DNA of 10,750 nucleotides from Alphaproteobacteria bacterium (GCA_020851915.1 JADZBT010000186.1:1-10750), one strand, 5' to 3'. Positions 1-7,266 are shown, counted from the first letter of the stretch. The notes: generated by a model not told the origin, from the sequence alone. Numbers and translations: made by a program.

Positions 1-1218
1 GCGCCGTTTGCGATGCTGGCCACCATGCTTGATTCCGATCATTATCTGGGCCGCGTGCTGACGGGAAAGGTGCATAGCGGGCGCATCAAGGTAGGCGCGC
101 CGGTGAAGGTATTGCATCTGGATGGCACGGTGAGCGAGCAGGGCCGCCTCACCAAGCTGTTGTCCTTCCGTGGTATCGAGCGCGTGCCGGTGGAAGAGGC
201 CGAGGCGGGCGACATCATCGCCATCGCCGGTCTGGAAGACGCGACCGTGGCCGATACCATAGGCTCGATGGAGCTGGAAGTGCCGCTCAAGGCCAACCCG
301 GTTGACCCGCCCACCATGGCGATCACCATCAGCGTGAACGACTCGCCGCTGGCAGGTCGCGAGGGCAGCAAGGTAACATCGCGCATGATCCGTGATCGCC
401 TGATGCGCGAGGCCGAAGGCAACGTCGCCATCCGCGTCACCGAGAGCGAGGGCAAGGACGCATTCGAGGTCGGCGGCCGTGGCGAATTGCAGCTGGGAGT
501 ATTGATCGAAACCATGCGCCGCGAGGGTTACGAACTTTCCGTATCGCGCCCGCGCGTGCTTTTCAAGACCGACGAATCCGGCCAGAAGCTGGAGCCGGTC
601 GAAGAGGTGCAGGTCGACGTCGATGACGAATTCAGCGGCGTGGTGGTCGAGAAACTCTCGCTCCGCAAGGGCGACCTGCTGGAGATGCGTCCCTCGGGCG
701 GCGGCAAGGTGCGCCTCAAGTTCTATGTGCCTTCGCGCGCGCTCATCGGGTATCAGGGAGAATTCCTTACCGATACGCGCGGCACGGGCATCCTGAGCCG
801 TATTTTCCACAGCTATATTCCGTATAAGGGAGATATTCCCGGCCGCCGCAACGGCGTGCTGATCTCCAACTCCACCGGCGAAACCACGGCCTATGCGCTG
901 TGGTATCTGGAGGAGCGCGGCTTCCTGTTCGTGCATCCGCAGACCAAGGTCTATGAGGGCATGATCATCGGCCAGCATAGCCGTGATAACGATCTGGAGG
1001 TGAACCCGCTGAAGGGCAAGCAGCTCACCAACATCCGCACCACCAGCAAGGATGAGGCCGTGCGCCTTACTCCGCCGAAGGAGCCGACGCTGGAGCAGGC
1101 GATCGCCTATATCGAGGAGGACGAGCTGCTGGAGGTAACGCCGAAGTCGCTGCGCCTGCGTAAGAAACTCCTCGATCCGCACGAGCGCAAGAAAGCCAGC
1201 CGGGCGGTGGGTGAGTAA
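1..1218 (+). CDS. typA: TypA/BipA ribosome-associated translational GTPase, C-terminal two thirds (5' end cut by window)
   Basis: The reading frame is open from base 1, so the start lies outside the window; 405 residues are present of about 605 usual for the family. The N-terminal GTPase domain is missing. What remains begins in the EF-Tu-like beta-barrel domain II (fragment residues 1 to about 95). An EF-G-like domain III follows (about 100-190, with GRGELQLG near 159-166), then a domain V-like alpha/beta region (about 197-280, with RALIGYQGEFLTDTRGTG at 246-263). The TypA-specific C-terminal domain ends in a basic RLRKKLLDPHERKK tail. TypA binds 70S ribosomes in the cytoplasm and is linked in other bacteria to stress adaptation, cold growth and ribosome assembly. 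The intact TypA-specific C-terminus separates it from LepA and EF-G. No strong intrinsic terminator follows the stop; the next gene begins 131 bases later. Confidence 0.95.
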   Translation, partial: APFAMLATMLDSDHYLGRVLTGKVHSGRIKVGAPVKVLHLDGTVSEQGRLTKLLSFRGIERVPVEEAEAGDIIAIAGLEDATVADTIGSMELEVPLKANPVDPPTMAITISVNDSPLAGREGSKVTSRMIRDRLMREAEGNVAIRVTESEGKDAFEVGGRGELQLGVLIETMRREGYELSVSRPRVLFKTDESGQKLEPVEEVQVDVDDEFSGVVVEKLSLRKGDLLEMRPSGGGKVRLKFYVPSRALIGYQGEFLTDTRGTGILSRIFHSYIPYKGDIPGRRNGVLISNSTGETTAYALWYLEERGFLFVHPQTKVYEGMIIGQHSRDNDLEVNPLKGKQLTNIRTTSKDEAVRLTPPKEPTLEQAIAYIEEDELLEVTPKSLRLRKKLLDPHERKKASRAVGE

Positions 1219-1304
1219 CCTGTTGTTTTGGCCTGAAACTTCAGCGCGATAATCGTCATAATTATTTCACACGCCTTTAGGGTATCCGTGCGTATTATGG
1301 AAGC

Positions 1305-1321
1305 GCGGGACAGCGTCCCGC
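1305..1321. repeat. Short perfect GC-rich inverted repeat between typA and the M20 gene
   Basis: GCGGGAC at 1305-1311 pairs perfectly with GTCCCGC at 1315-1321, leaving a 3-base AGC loop. No T-run follows on either strand, so it does not look like a standard intrinsic terminator. It sits 28 bases upstream of the M20 start codon and is followed by an AT-rich stretch at 1323-1330. It could be a weak RNA hairpin in the M20 leader or the end of a readthrough typA transcript. Confidence 0.4.
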
Positions 1322-1349
1322 CAATATATACAGCGGATGCCGGATCCAT

Positions 1350-3134
1350 ATGGCACAGGGGAATGGGTGGAAGAGACTACTTGAGAAGCGTCGATCCGTG
1401 ATCGAGGCGACGGGCGATCTTGGCGTGATTCTCAGAGAGGCACAGAATGCCGGCGGCGACATCAATGCCATAATCCGGAATTGCTATTTTCCCGTGCTTG
1501 AGGCGTTGGTGGCGCGTAACACCAGCAGCTCGGCCGATGCCCGGTTCGACCGGCACACTACGGGAAGGGTCACCAATGCAGGCATCACGGAGCGCGGCCT
1601 TGCGGAGCAGATTGCCGCTGCCGCACAGTCACTGGGAATCGACGCGGAGCTAGTGCCCGCCGGTCTGGAGGGACACCCGCATCAGGCGGCGGTGATATGC
1701 CGGGTAGGCAGCGCGCAGGTGAAGGGGAATAAGGGCGTTGTTCTGAGTGGGCATATGGACGTGGTTCCCGCGCACGCGACAGAGTGGAAACAAAAGGGCC
1801 TGCACCCGTTTCTGGCCACGGTGAAGGGCGACAAGGTATATGGTCGCGGCGTAGCGGACATGAAGGCCGGAGTGGCGGCCATCCTCACCGTAATGGCGCT
1901 GATGAAGCAGCACGAAGGAGAGATGCAGGAGGAGTTCGTCGCCCTGTTCACTCCCGGAGAAGAAAGCTGGGTGGGCGGCATGAAGGCGGCGTGCGAGCGG
2001 ATGAGCGATCTCGGCATTTCGTCCCGGCTGGCGGTAGTAGGTGAACCGGACGATTCGCATGTCATCGGTGTAGGGCACGCGAATTTCGTCGGCATGGAAT
2101 GGAACATTCCCCACCACGAATGGAATCCGCATAAGCAGGAATGCCTCCGGGCACTGGCGGATACTATCCTCGGCATGAAGGAATATGCAAAAACGCTCGA
2201 ACAGGATGTCGTCAGGGGATTTACGCCCAACTATCCGGTGCTGAATTATTTTCTCCGCCCGGAAAAGAATTTTGCCGGGAACAACACGGTTCCCGACAAG
2301 GCCTCGCTCGATATTCATTGTGGGGGGCTTAATCAGATGGAGATCAATGCGGTGGTACATGGCCTCGACCGCGAGATACGCGAGGAAGCCGCCCGTAAGG
2401 GTGATCCCGCGAACGAAGCGGGCGTCGGGGCGCATATGGAATCTCTGGGCAATGATCGCTACCGCGTGACCATCCACGGAAAAGCGGCGCACAGCGATAA
2501 CCCGGAGCACGGTATCAACGCATGGGATTACTGGGCGCAGCTGGTGCGAGATATTCCGCATTCCCGCCTTGTTCGCATGTCACTTCCGGAGGCGGAGTGG
2601 AAGCTGCCGCCGGTATTCGGACTAAGCTATCGCTCGCCACCTAGAAATAATCTTGAGGCAGAAGAAGCGCGCGATCATGGAATAAGGGAAGGTATCTCCG
2701 AGGTCGTCCGGGCATCCTTCAAACGGCAGAGGATCGCCATTCCTCTGCGGGGAATGACGGATGACGCCGAGGGGATGGCGAAGGGAAGGGCCGATGGCAA
2801 TTTCCGCGAGATGCAGGAGGCGCTGGGCGAAGTGTTGGGGTATACCCCTCGCAAGGGGCCGGCGATGGGTTGGGGAGAGGCGGGCCAGCTGAGAAAATAC
2901 CTCTCCACGCACCCCACGACCGCCTATTGGTTCTCCATGCGCGAGGATACCACCCATCAGACGGGCGAGTTCGAGTATTTCAAAGATATGGCCGATGGGT
3001 TACGAGGATTCCTCGGTATAGCGGCCAAAATATGCGGTGTAGAGGCACTACAACAGTTGGCCCGCACGCAGCCAACGGTTACGGCGGCTGATCTGGTGAG
3101 CATCGGCGCGAAAGCGCCGCAGGAACGTGGTTGA
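1350..3134 (+). CDS. M20-family metallopeptidase/amidohydrolase with enlarged lid region, substrate unknown
   Basis: This 594-residue protein carries the M20 di-zinc signature in order: GHMDVV with H135 and D137, GRGVADMKAG with bridging D170, PGEES with catalytic E204 and metal ligand E205, GEPDD with E232, and a late THQTGEF with H536. The lid motif IHGKAAHSDNPEHGINA places H381 where ArgE/DapE/CPG2 enzymes have the histidine that completes the active site. Relatives such as ArgE, DapE and carboxypeptidase G2 are usually 370-420 residues. This one has a longer N-terminus (H135 rather than about 70-110) and about 149 residues between E232 and H381, against about 30 in CPG2. That spacing suggests a PepV-like double lid. 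There is no signal peptide or membrane segment, so it is probably cytoplasmic. The ATG at 1350 is preceded only by a weak GGA (1342-1344); no better in-frame start is visible nearby. Substrate (dipeptide, acyl- or carbamoyl-amino acid) cannot be told. It lies 72 bases before aguB and may be co-transcribed. Confidence 0.85.
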   Translation: MAQGNGWKRLLEKRRSVIEATGDLGVILREAQNAGGDINAIIRNCYFPVLEALVARNTSSSADARFDRHTTGRVTNAGITERGLAEQIAAAAQSLGIDAELVPAGLEGHPHQAAVICRVGSAQVKGNKGVVLSGHMDVVPAHATEWKQKGLHPFLATVKGDKVYGRGVADMKAGVAAILTVMALMKQHEGEMQEEFVALFTPGEESWVGGMKAACERMSDLGISSRLAVVGEPDDSHVIGVGHANFVGMEWNIPHHEWNPHKQECLRALADTILGMKEYAKTLEQDVVRGFTPNYPVLNYFLRPEKNFAGNNTVPDKASLDIHCGGLNQMEINAVVHGLDREIREEAARKGDPANEAGVGAHMESLGNDRYRVTIHGKAAHSDNPEHGINAWDYWAQLVRDIPHSRLVRMSLPEAEWKLPPVFGLSYRSPPRNNLEAEEARDHGIREGISEVVRASFKRQRIAIPLRGMTDDAEGMAKGRADGNFREMQEALGEVLGYTPRKGPAMGWGEAGQLRKYLSTHPTTAYWFSMREDTTHQTGEFEYFKDMADGLRGFLGIAAKICGVEALQQLARTQPTVTAADLVSIGAKAPQERG

Positions 3135-3180
3135 TATTCCTGCAAAAACTCTAGCATTTTCTGTCGATTCATATTAGAAG

Positions 3181-3206
3181 CCCCCTGAGTAACGAAGGGG
3201 GATCGC
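3181..3206 (+). promoter_or_regulatory. aguB ribosome binding site inside a stem-loop
   Basis: The likely Shine-Dalgarno AAGGGGG at 3195-3201 lies 5 bases before the aguB ATG. Its AGGGGG part (3196-3201) is perfectly complementary to CCCCCT at 3181-3186, with a 9-base loop (3187-3195). Six consecutive pairs, five of them G-C, could hide the ribosome binding site in the mRNA. The stem and its position are seen directly; a regulatory role is inferred. There is no T-run, so it is not an intrinsic terminator. Confidence 0.5.
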
Positions 3207-4097
3207 ATGTCCGGCAAACCATACAAAATAGCACTCATACAGATGCGTTGCGATGCGACGCCCTCGGCCAACCTCAAAAAAGCCATCACGCTGCTGAAAA
3301 AGGCCGCTGCGAAGGGCGCGAAGGTCGTCTGCCTGCCGGAGCTGTTTATGGGGCCGTATTTCTGCCAGAAGCAGGATGCCTCCATCTTTGACCTCGCGGA
3401 ACCCATCCCCGGCCCGACCACGCAGGCGCTGGCGAAGATCGCCAAAGAAACCAAGATGACCATCCTCGCCTCGCTGTTCGAGAAGCGTATGCCGGGCATG
3501 TACCATAATACGCTCGCGGTGCTGCTGCCGGATGAGAAGCTGGGCGGCATCTATCGCAAGATGCATATCCCCGACGATCCGCTGTTCTTCGAGAAGTACT
3601 ATTTCACACCGGGCGATCTGGGCTTCAAGAATTTCGACGTGCCGCAGGGCCGCATCGGTACGCTCGTCTGCTGGGATCAGTGGTTCCCGGAGGCAGCGCG
3701 CGCGACCGCCATGCAGGGCGCGGAGGTGTTGTTCTACCCCACCGCCATCGGCTGGCATCCGGCGGAGAAAAAGCAGTATGGCGAGTCGCAGGCCAGCGCG
3801 TGGGAAACCATCCAGCGCAGCCATGCCATCGCGAACGGCGTGTATGTCGCCTCCGTCAACCGCATCGGCCATGAGAAGATCGTCGGCGACGGCATCGAAT
3901 TCTGGGGCAACAGCTTCATCGCCGATCCGTTCGGGCGCGTCCTTGCCAAGGCGAGCAGCAACAAGGAAGAGATACTCATTGCGGAGGTAAGCCCCGCATT
4001 GCAGGAAGAAACACGCCGCAACTGGCCGTTCTTCCGTGACCGCCGCATCGAGCATTACGGCGCGTTGCTCGCGCATCCGGAGACGAAGAATGCATAA
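3207..4097 (+). CDS. aguB: N-carbamoylputrescine amidase
   Basis: The enzyme hydrolyses N-carbamoylputrescine to putrescine, CO2 and ammonia, the last step of the agmatine route to putrescine; it is cytoplasmic. The 296 residues form a single nitrilase-superfamily domain with the full Glu-Lys-Cys triad: E45 in CLPELFMGPYFCQ, K118 in YRKMHIPDDP, and nucleophile C155 in LVCWDQWFPEAAR. The stretches GPYFCQ, MHIPDDPLFFEKYYFTPGD, CWDQWFPEAAR and VLFYPTAIGWHP are the characteristic AguB versions, which separates it from general nitrilases and beta-ureidopropionase. Length is normal for the family (about 290-300). The ATG at 3207 follows AAGGGGG with 5-base spacing, and this site is partly enclosed in a hairpin. 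Its last 8 bases overlap the start of aguA, whose product supplies its substrate. Confidence 0.95.
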   Translation: MSGKPYKIALIQMRCDATPSANLKKAITLLKKAAAKGAKVVCLPELFMGPYFCQKQDASIFDLAEPIPGPTTQALAKIAKETKMTILASLFEKRMPGMYHNTLAVLLPDEKLGGIYRKMHIPDDPLFFEKYYFTPGDLGFKNFDVPQGRIGTLVCWDQWFPEAARATAMQGAEVLFYPTAIGWHPAEKKQYGESQASAWETIQRSHAIANGVYVASVNRIGHEKIVGDGIEFWGNSFIADPFGRVLAKASSNKEEILIAEVSPALQEETRRNWPFFRDRRIEHYGALLAHPETKNA

Positions 4098-5163
4098 AAC
4101 TCCTGCACAACTTGGCTTCCGCATGCCGGCGGAGTGGGAGAAGCAGTCGGCCATCTGGCTGGGCTGGCCGCGTCATCGCGCCGACTGGCCGGGTAAGTTC
4201 TCGCCCATCCCGTGGGTATGGGCCGAGATCGCCCGCGTCATCACCATGGGCGAACGCGCCCGTATCCTCGTGCGCGACGCGAAAGAAGAGGAATCCGCGC
4301 GGCTCGTGCTGGAGCAGGCCAATGTCGATATGGATAGGGTGGATCTGTACCAAGTGCCGACCGATCGCGTGTGGCTGCGCGACAGCGGCCCGACCTTCCT
4401 CGTGCGCGGCACGGGGGCGAATCGCGAGCGCATGCTGCTCGACTGGAAATTCAATGCCTGGGCGAAATATCCCAACTATAAGCATGATGACAAAGTGCCT
4501 GCGGCGATTTCCAAGATAACGAAGCTCAAAACGGTGCAGCCGGTGTTCCGTAAAGCAGAAAAAGACATCCGCGTGGTACTGGAAGGCGGCGCGATCGACG
4601 TGAATGGTAAGGGCACGATCCTCACCACCGAGGAATGCATGCTAAGCCCCATACAAGCGCGTAACCCTCAGCTTACCCGCGACGATATGGAACAGGTATT
4701 CGCCGATTATTTCGGCGCGCCGCATACCATCTGGCTGGGGAAAGGCATCGTGGGCGACGACACCCACGGCCATGTGGACGATCTCGCGCGTTTCACCGCG
4801 CCGGATACGGTGGTGACCATCGTGGAGCGTAACCGCAAGGATGAGAATTACGCGCTGTTGCAGGATAATCTGAAGCGCCTCAAGAGAGCGCGCGACCAGC
4901 ACGGTAAGCCGCTGACCATCGCCGAGCTGCCATTGCCGTCACCCGTCATTTTTGAGGGCGAGCGTCTTCCCGCCAGCTACGCGAATTTTCTGATCACCAA
5001 CAAAGTGGTTATGGTTCCGACCTTCAACGACGCCAACGACCGCGTTGCCATGAACACGCTCGCGCAACTGTTCCCGAAGCACGACGTCATCGGCATCCAC
5101 GCGGTGGATCTGGTGCTGGGCCTAGGTACGCTGCACTGCTTGTCGCAGCAGGAGCCGGTGTAG
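4090..5163 (+). CDS. aguA: Agmatine deiminase
   Basis: AguA converts agmatine to N-carbamoylputrescine and ammonia. From the ATG at 4090 the product is 357 residues, close to the family norm of about 365. The frame is open further upstream, but 4090 gives the expected N-terminus (GFRMPAEWEKQSAIWLGWP) and has GGAG at 4079-4082, 7 bases upstream. Guanidino-modifying enzyme residues are present: D98 in WLRDSGP, E165 in VLEGGAID, H228 and D230 in GDDTHGHVDD, and nucleophile C350 in GTLHCLSQQEP near the C-terminus. The ATGCATAA overlap with aguB suggests translational coupling. The THGHVDD and GLGTLHC motif versions resemble the broader bacterial agmatine deiminase / Porphyromonas-type peptidylarginine deiminase-like family rather than the plant-type motif. 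Partnership with aguB strongly favours agmatine as the substrate. No arginine decarboxylase gene is in the window, so agmatine must come from elsewhere. Confidence 0.93.
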   Translation: MHKTPAQLGFRMPAEWEKQSAIWLGWPRHRADWPGKFSPIPWVWAEIARVITMGERARILVRDAKEEESARLVLEQANVDMDRVDLYQVPTDRVWLRDSGPTFLVRGTGANRERMLLDWKFNAWAKYPNYKHDDKVPAAISKITKLKTVQPVFRKAEKDIRVVLEGGAIDVNGKGTILTTEECMLSPIQARNPQLTRDDMEQVFADYFGAPHTIWLGKGIVGDDTHGHVDDLARFTAPDTVVTIVERNRKDENYALLQDNLKRLKRARDQHGKPLTIAELPLPSPVIFEGERLPASYANFLITNKVVMVPTFNDANDRVAMNTLAQLFPKHDVIGIHAVDLVLGLGTLHCLSQQEPV

Positions 5164-5165
5164 GC

Positions 5166-7181
5166 TTAGATGCCTGCCAGTACAGGCTGCGCTATCTGAG
5201 CACCCTGTTCATGCGCCTGCTGCCAGCTCTCCGCAGGCGCACCGCCTGCCTTTTCCTGATGTGAGGTGACTTTGCGTTCGCCAACCTGCTGCTGGAAAGA
5301 TTTTTCAGTCTGTGGGGCCACTTCCTCACGTGTAGCGGGTGTTCTGATGCCGCCGAATCTTGCCATAATGAGGGGGCTTTGCTCCATGATGGCAATCTTT
5401 GTCTCCACCATGCTTTTCAGTTTGTCAGCTGGGATCTTACCTGCTGCATCGCCCTGCTGTGATGCGATGGCAAGGACGGTATCCATTTTTTCAGTACGTT
5501 CTTCCGGACTCATGGACAGCATCATATAGGCCAGACGACCTGCGGTGCTGTCAAAGGACTTGAGCTGTTCCTGTTCCGGAGCGCGGTTTTTGGAGGCGAT
5601 GAAAGTTGAGAGACTCGACAGCGTCCAGAACGTGGCCATCAGCTTGGTGAGCGTTCCACCGGAAACTCTATCAAGTGGGTTTTTAGAGTCTTCAACAGTG
5701 CCGTTCCTAAGGGCAACATCCAGCTCCCCCTGCAGGGCATTGCGTGCTGTCGAGAGTTTCTGAAGTTTGTCAAATAACGACAGATTATCATCTGCGGCGA
5801 TGCGTTCAGGAGTCTTGGCATGTGCCTCGTTATATTTAGCATTTCCTTCCTTCAGGCCCTCTTCCTGAATAAGAGAGGCACGTTCCTTTATGGCTTCTGT
5901 GGTTGTCTCAACGGACTTCCAGACGTTGGCAGGAAGGTTTATAATCTTGCTGAGCAGCAATTCTTCCTCATGGCCCTTGGGAAATTGCTTCATAAGCTGC
6001 TCTGCGACATTACCAGCTCTGAGATCGACGCCACGCAGCCCTTCATATACAGCTTCTGCTGTTTCCGCGTTATATCGAAACGCTCCTTTTTCATCTACGC
6101 AGAGCCTGATGAACTCTTCCTTGGGAATATTCCCCAACAATTGCAGCATCAGTTTTTCTATCTCAGCGATGCGGGGAGGATGAGTTTTTACGCGCTCAGC
6201 ACTCACTTTATCAAGATTGAAAGCTTCTTTCCAAAGGAAGGCGTTGTCCAAAAGCATAATGGTGCCGTGGAAGCGTAAGGGACGTGCCTGAATTTCACTC
6301 GTAATTCGCTGACCAATGCCGGGATTTTTAGGCAAGTCCTGATCGGCAAGAGCTTTCTCAGGAAGCAGCATGGTGACGATTGTACCGAACATACCAAGGG
6401 CTGGTACTGCCATACGGTCGTAGTTTTTATCTTTGAGCGCGCTGCTGAGATGAGCAACATTCCCGGGGACACCGAGGCCATAGGCAAAGGCGAAGGGGTA
6501 GCGCAGAAAGACATCGCCTGCCTTCTGAAAAGCATTACGTTTCAGCAGGGTCTCGCGAGAAAATTCATCATACGCATCGGGCTGGAGATTGATTCCTGCT
6601 TTTTGGGATTCTTTGCGGGTTTTTTCGACGATATCTTCATCGTCAATGCTCTTTGCGCCATTGCCAAAGATGATGAGCAACAGGGTGGATGCGCCATAAA
6701 AAGTTGCGGCGTTGCGGCGGCCATTGTCACCTGTCTTTGTACCCGCAGCGAATAGGAACATATGCCCGATGAGGCCAAATAGCCCATCGAAACGCAATGC
6801 CTGCCGTTGCACGAATTTCCATCCGCGCTGAAAGAGATTACCCTTGGACTCCTCCGGATCCGGTTCCAGTTTCGGGGTCTCACGGGAAATATTCTGGGTG
6901 CTGATGCCCGCCTTATCCAGACCTTTTAGCAAGGCTTTTTCACCACGAAAGACATTGAATCCGTCCACGCGCAAAAATGCCTCGCCAGTGGTTTCATCTA
7001 CGTTGGGGGATGAAAAGAAACCAGAGGCGCGCATTTTCAGGCGCAGCGCGTCTAACGCGGCGGGATCGGCGTTGGGCCGAAAGTGGATGCGCGCGAAACG
7101 GCCCTCCGCTTCTGAAATATGTACTTCGATTCGCTCGATGGGCGAGGACGAGTTGTTGAACTGGTAGCGACTTCTGATCAT
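5166..7181 (-). CDS. Uncharacterised 671-residue predicted membrane protein
   Basis: I do not recognise this protein. Residues about 14-75 look like a small alternating strand/helix domain (strands near IERIEVHI, FARIHFRP and EAFLRVDG around a helix at 40-52). Hydrophobic segments that may span or enter the membrane lie at about 133-148, 159-175 and 257-276, with weaker ones near 228-245 and 512-529. Residues 320-500 and 530-605 are mostly charged and probably helical. The last 50 residues are rich in Q, E, A and G and probably disordered. There is no signal peptide, and one cysteine (C361). The ATG at 7181 (minus strand) has GGGGA 7 bases upstream and a consensus TATAAT about 30 bases upstream, so the gene looks intact and expressed. 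Sampled 60-base lines are about 45-55% GC against about 60-68% in flanking genes, which suggests transfer or a different selection history. Its stop lies 2 bases from that of aguA; it stands alone on its strand. Confidence 0.85.
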   Translation of the reverse strand: MIRSRYQFNNSSSPIERIEVHISEAEGRFARIHFRPNADPAALDALRLKMRASGFFSSPNVDETTGEAFLRVDGFNVFRGEKALLKGLDKAGISTQNISRETPKLEPDPEESKGNLFQRGWKFVQRQALRFDGLFGLIGHMFLFAAGTKTGDNGRRNAATFYGASTLLLIIFGNGAKSIDDEDIVEKTRKESQKAGINLQPDAYDEFSRETLLKRNAFQKAGDVFLRYPFAFAYGLGVPGNVAHLSSALKDKNYDRMAVPALGMFGTIVTMLLPEKALADQDLPKNPGIGQRITSEIQARPLRFHGTIMLLDNAFLWKEAFNLDKVSAERVKTHPPRIAEIEKLMLQLLGNIPKEEFIRLCVDEKGAFRYNAETAEAVYEGLRGVDLRAGNVAEQLMKQFPKGHEEELLLSKIINLPANVWKSVETTTEAIKERASLIQEEGLKEGNAKYNEAHAKTPERIAADDNLSLFDKLQKLSTARNALQGELDVALRNGTVEDSKNPLDRVSGGTLTKLMATFWTLSSLSTFIASKNRAPEQEQLKSFDSTAGRLAYMMLSMSPEERTEKMDTVLAIASQQGDAAGKIPADKLKSMVETKIAIMEQSPLIMARFGGIRTPATREEVAPQTEKSFQQQVGERKVTSHQEKAGGAPAESWQQAHEQGAQIAQPVLAGI

Positions 7182-7210
7182 TTGTTTTCCCCGATTCGGA
7201 ATTCTCAGGG

Positions 7211-7239
7211 ATTATACTAGGCATTAATTATTACGAAAA
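7211..7239 (-). promoter_or_regulatory. Candidate sigma70-type promoter for the 671-residue protein gene
   Basis: Read on the minus strand, 7216-7211 is a perfect TATAAT. With 17-base spacing the -35 position (7239-7234) reads TTTTCG, which matches the consensus poorly. Transcription would begin near 7204, leaving a leader of about 22 bases that contains GGGGA as ribosome binding site. Confidence 0.5.
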
Positions 7240-7246
7240 TGTTACG
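7231..7246. repeat. Direct repeat TTACG, 11-base period, in the divergent intergenic region
   Basis: TTACG occurs at 7231-7235 and again at 7242-7246, one helical turn apart, separated by AAAATG. It overlaps the -35 position of the minus-strand promoter candidate. It could be a binding site for a regulator contacting one face of the DNA, but a five-base repeat can also arise by chance. Confidence 0.2.
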
Positions 7247-7266
7247 GATTGCCGGTTGAGAAGATA

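Noticed and set aside
1223..1253. Possible promoter TTGTTT-N19-GATAAT after typA
   Set aside because: The -10 match is good but the spacer is too long for a standard promoter and the -35 is weak; another AT-rich TATTAT at 1293-1298 has no -35. Where the M20 transcript begins cannot be fixed from sequence.
1650..2561. Long open frame (303 codons) on the minus strand opposite the M20 gene
   Set aside because: The plus strand shows the complete M20 motif series. The minus frame has no motifs and no convincing start.
3131..3157. Possible promoter TTGATA-N15-TAGCAT between the M20 gene and aguB
   Set aside because: The spacer is two bases short and the -10 matches only four of six positions. Co-transcription with the M20 gene is as likely.
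3174..4154. Long open frame (326 codons) on the minus strand opposite aguB
   Set aside because: It lies opposite a gene with an intact catalytic triad and family-typical length. Its protein is rich in R, H, A and L without recognisable motifs, as expected for an antisense shadow in GC-rich coding DNA.
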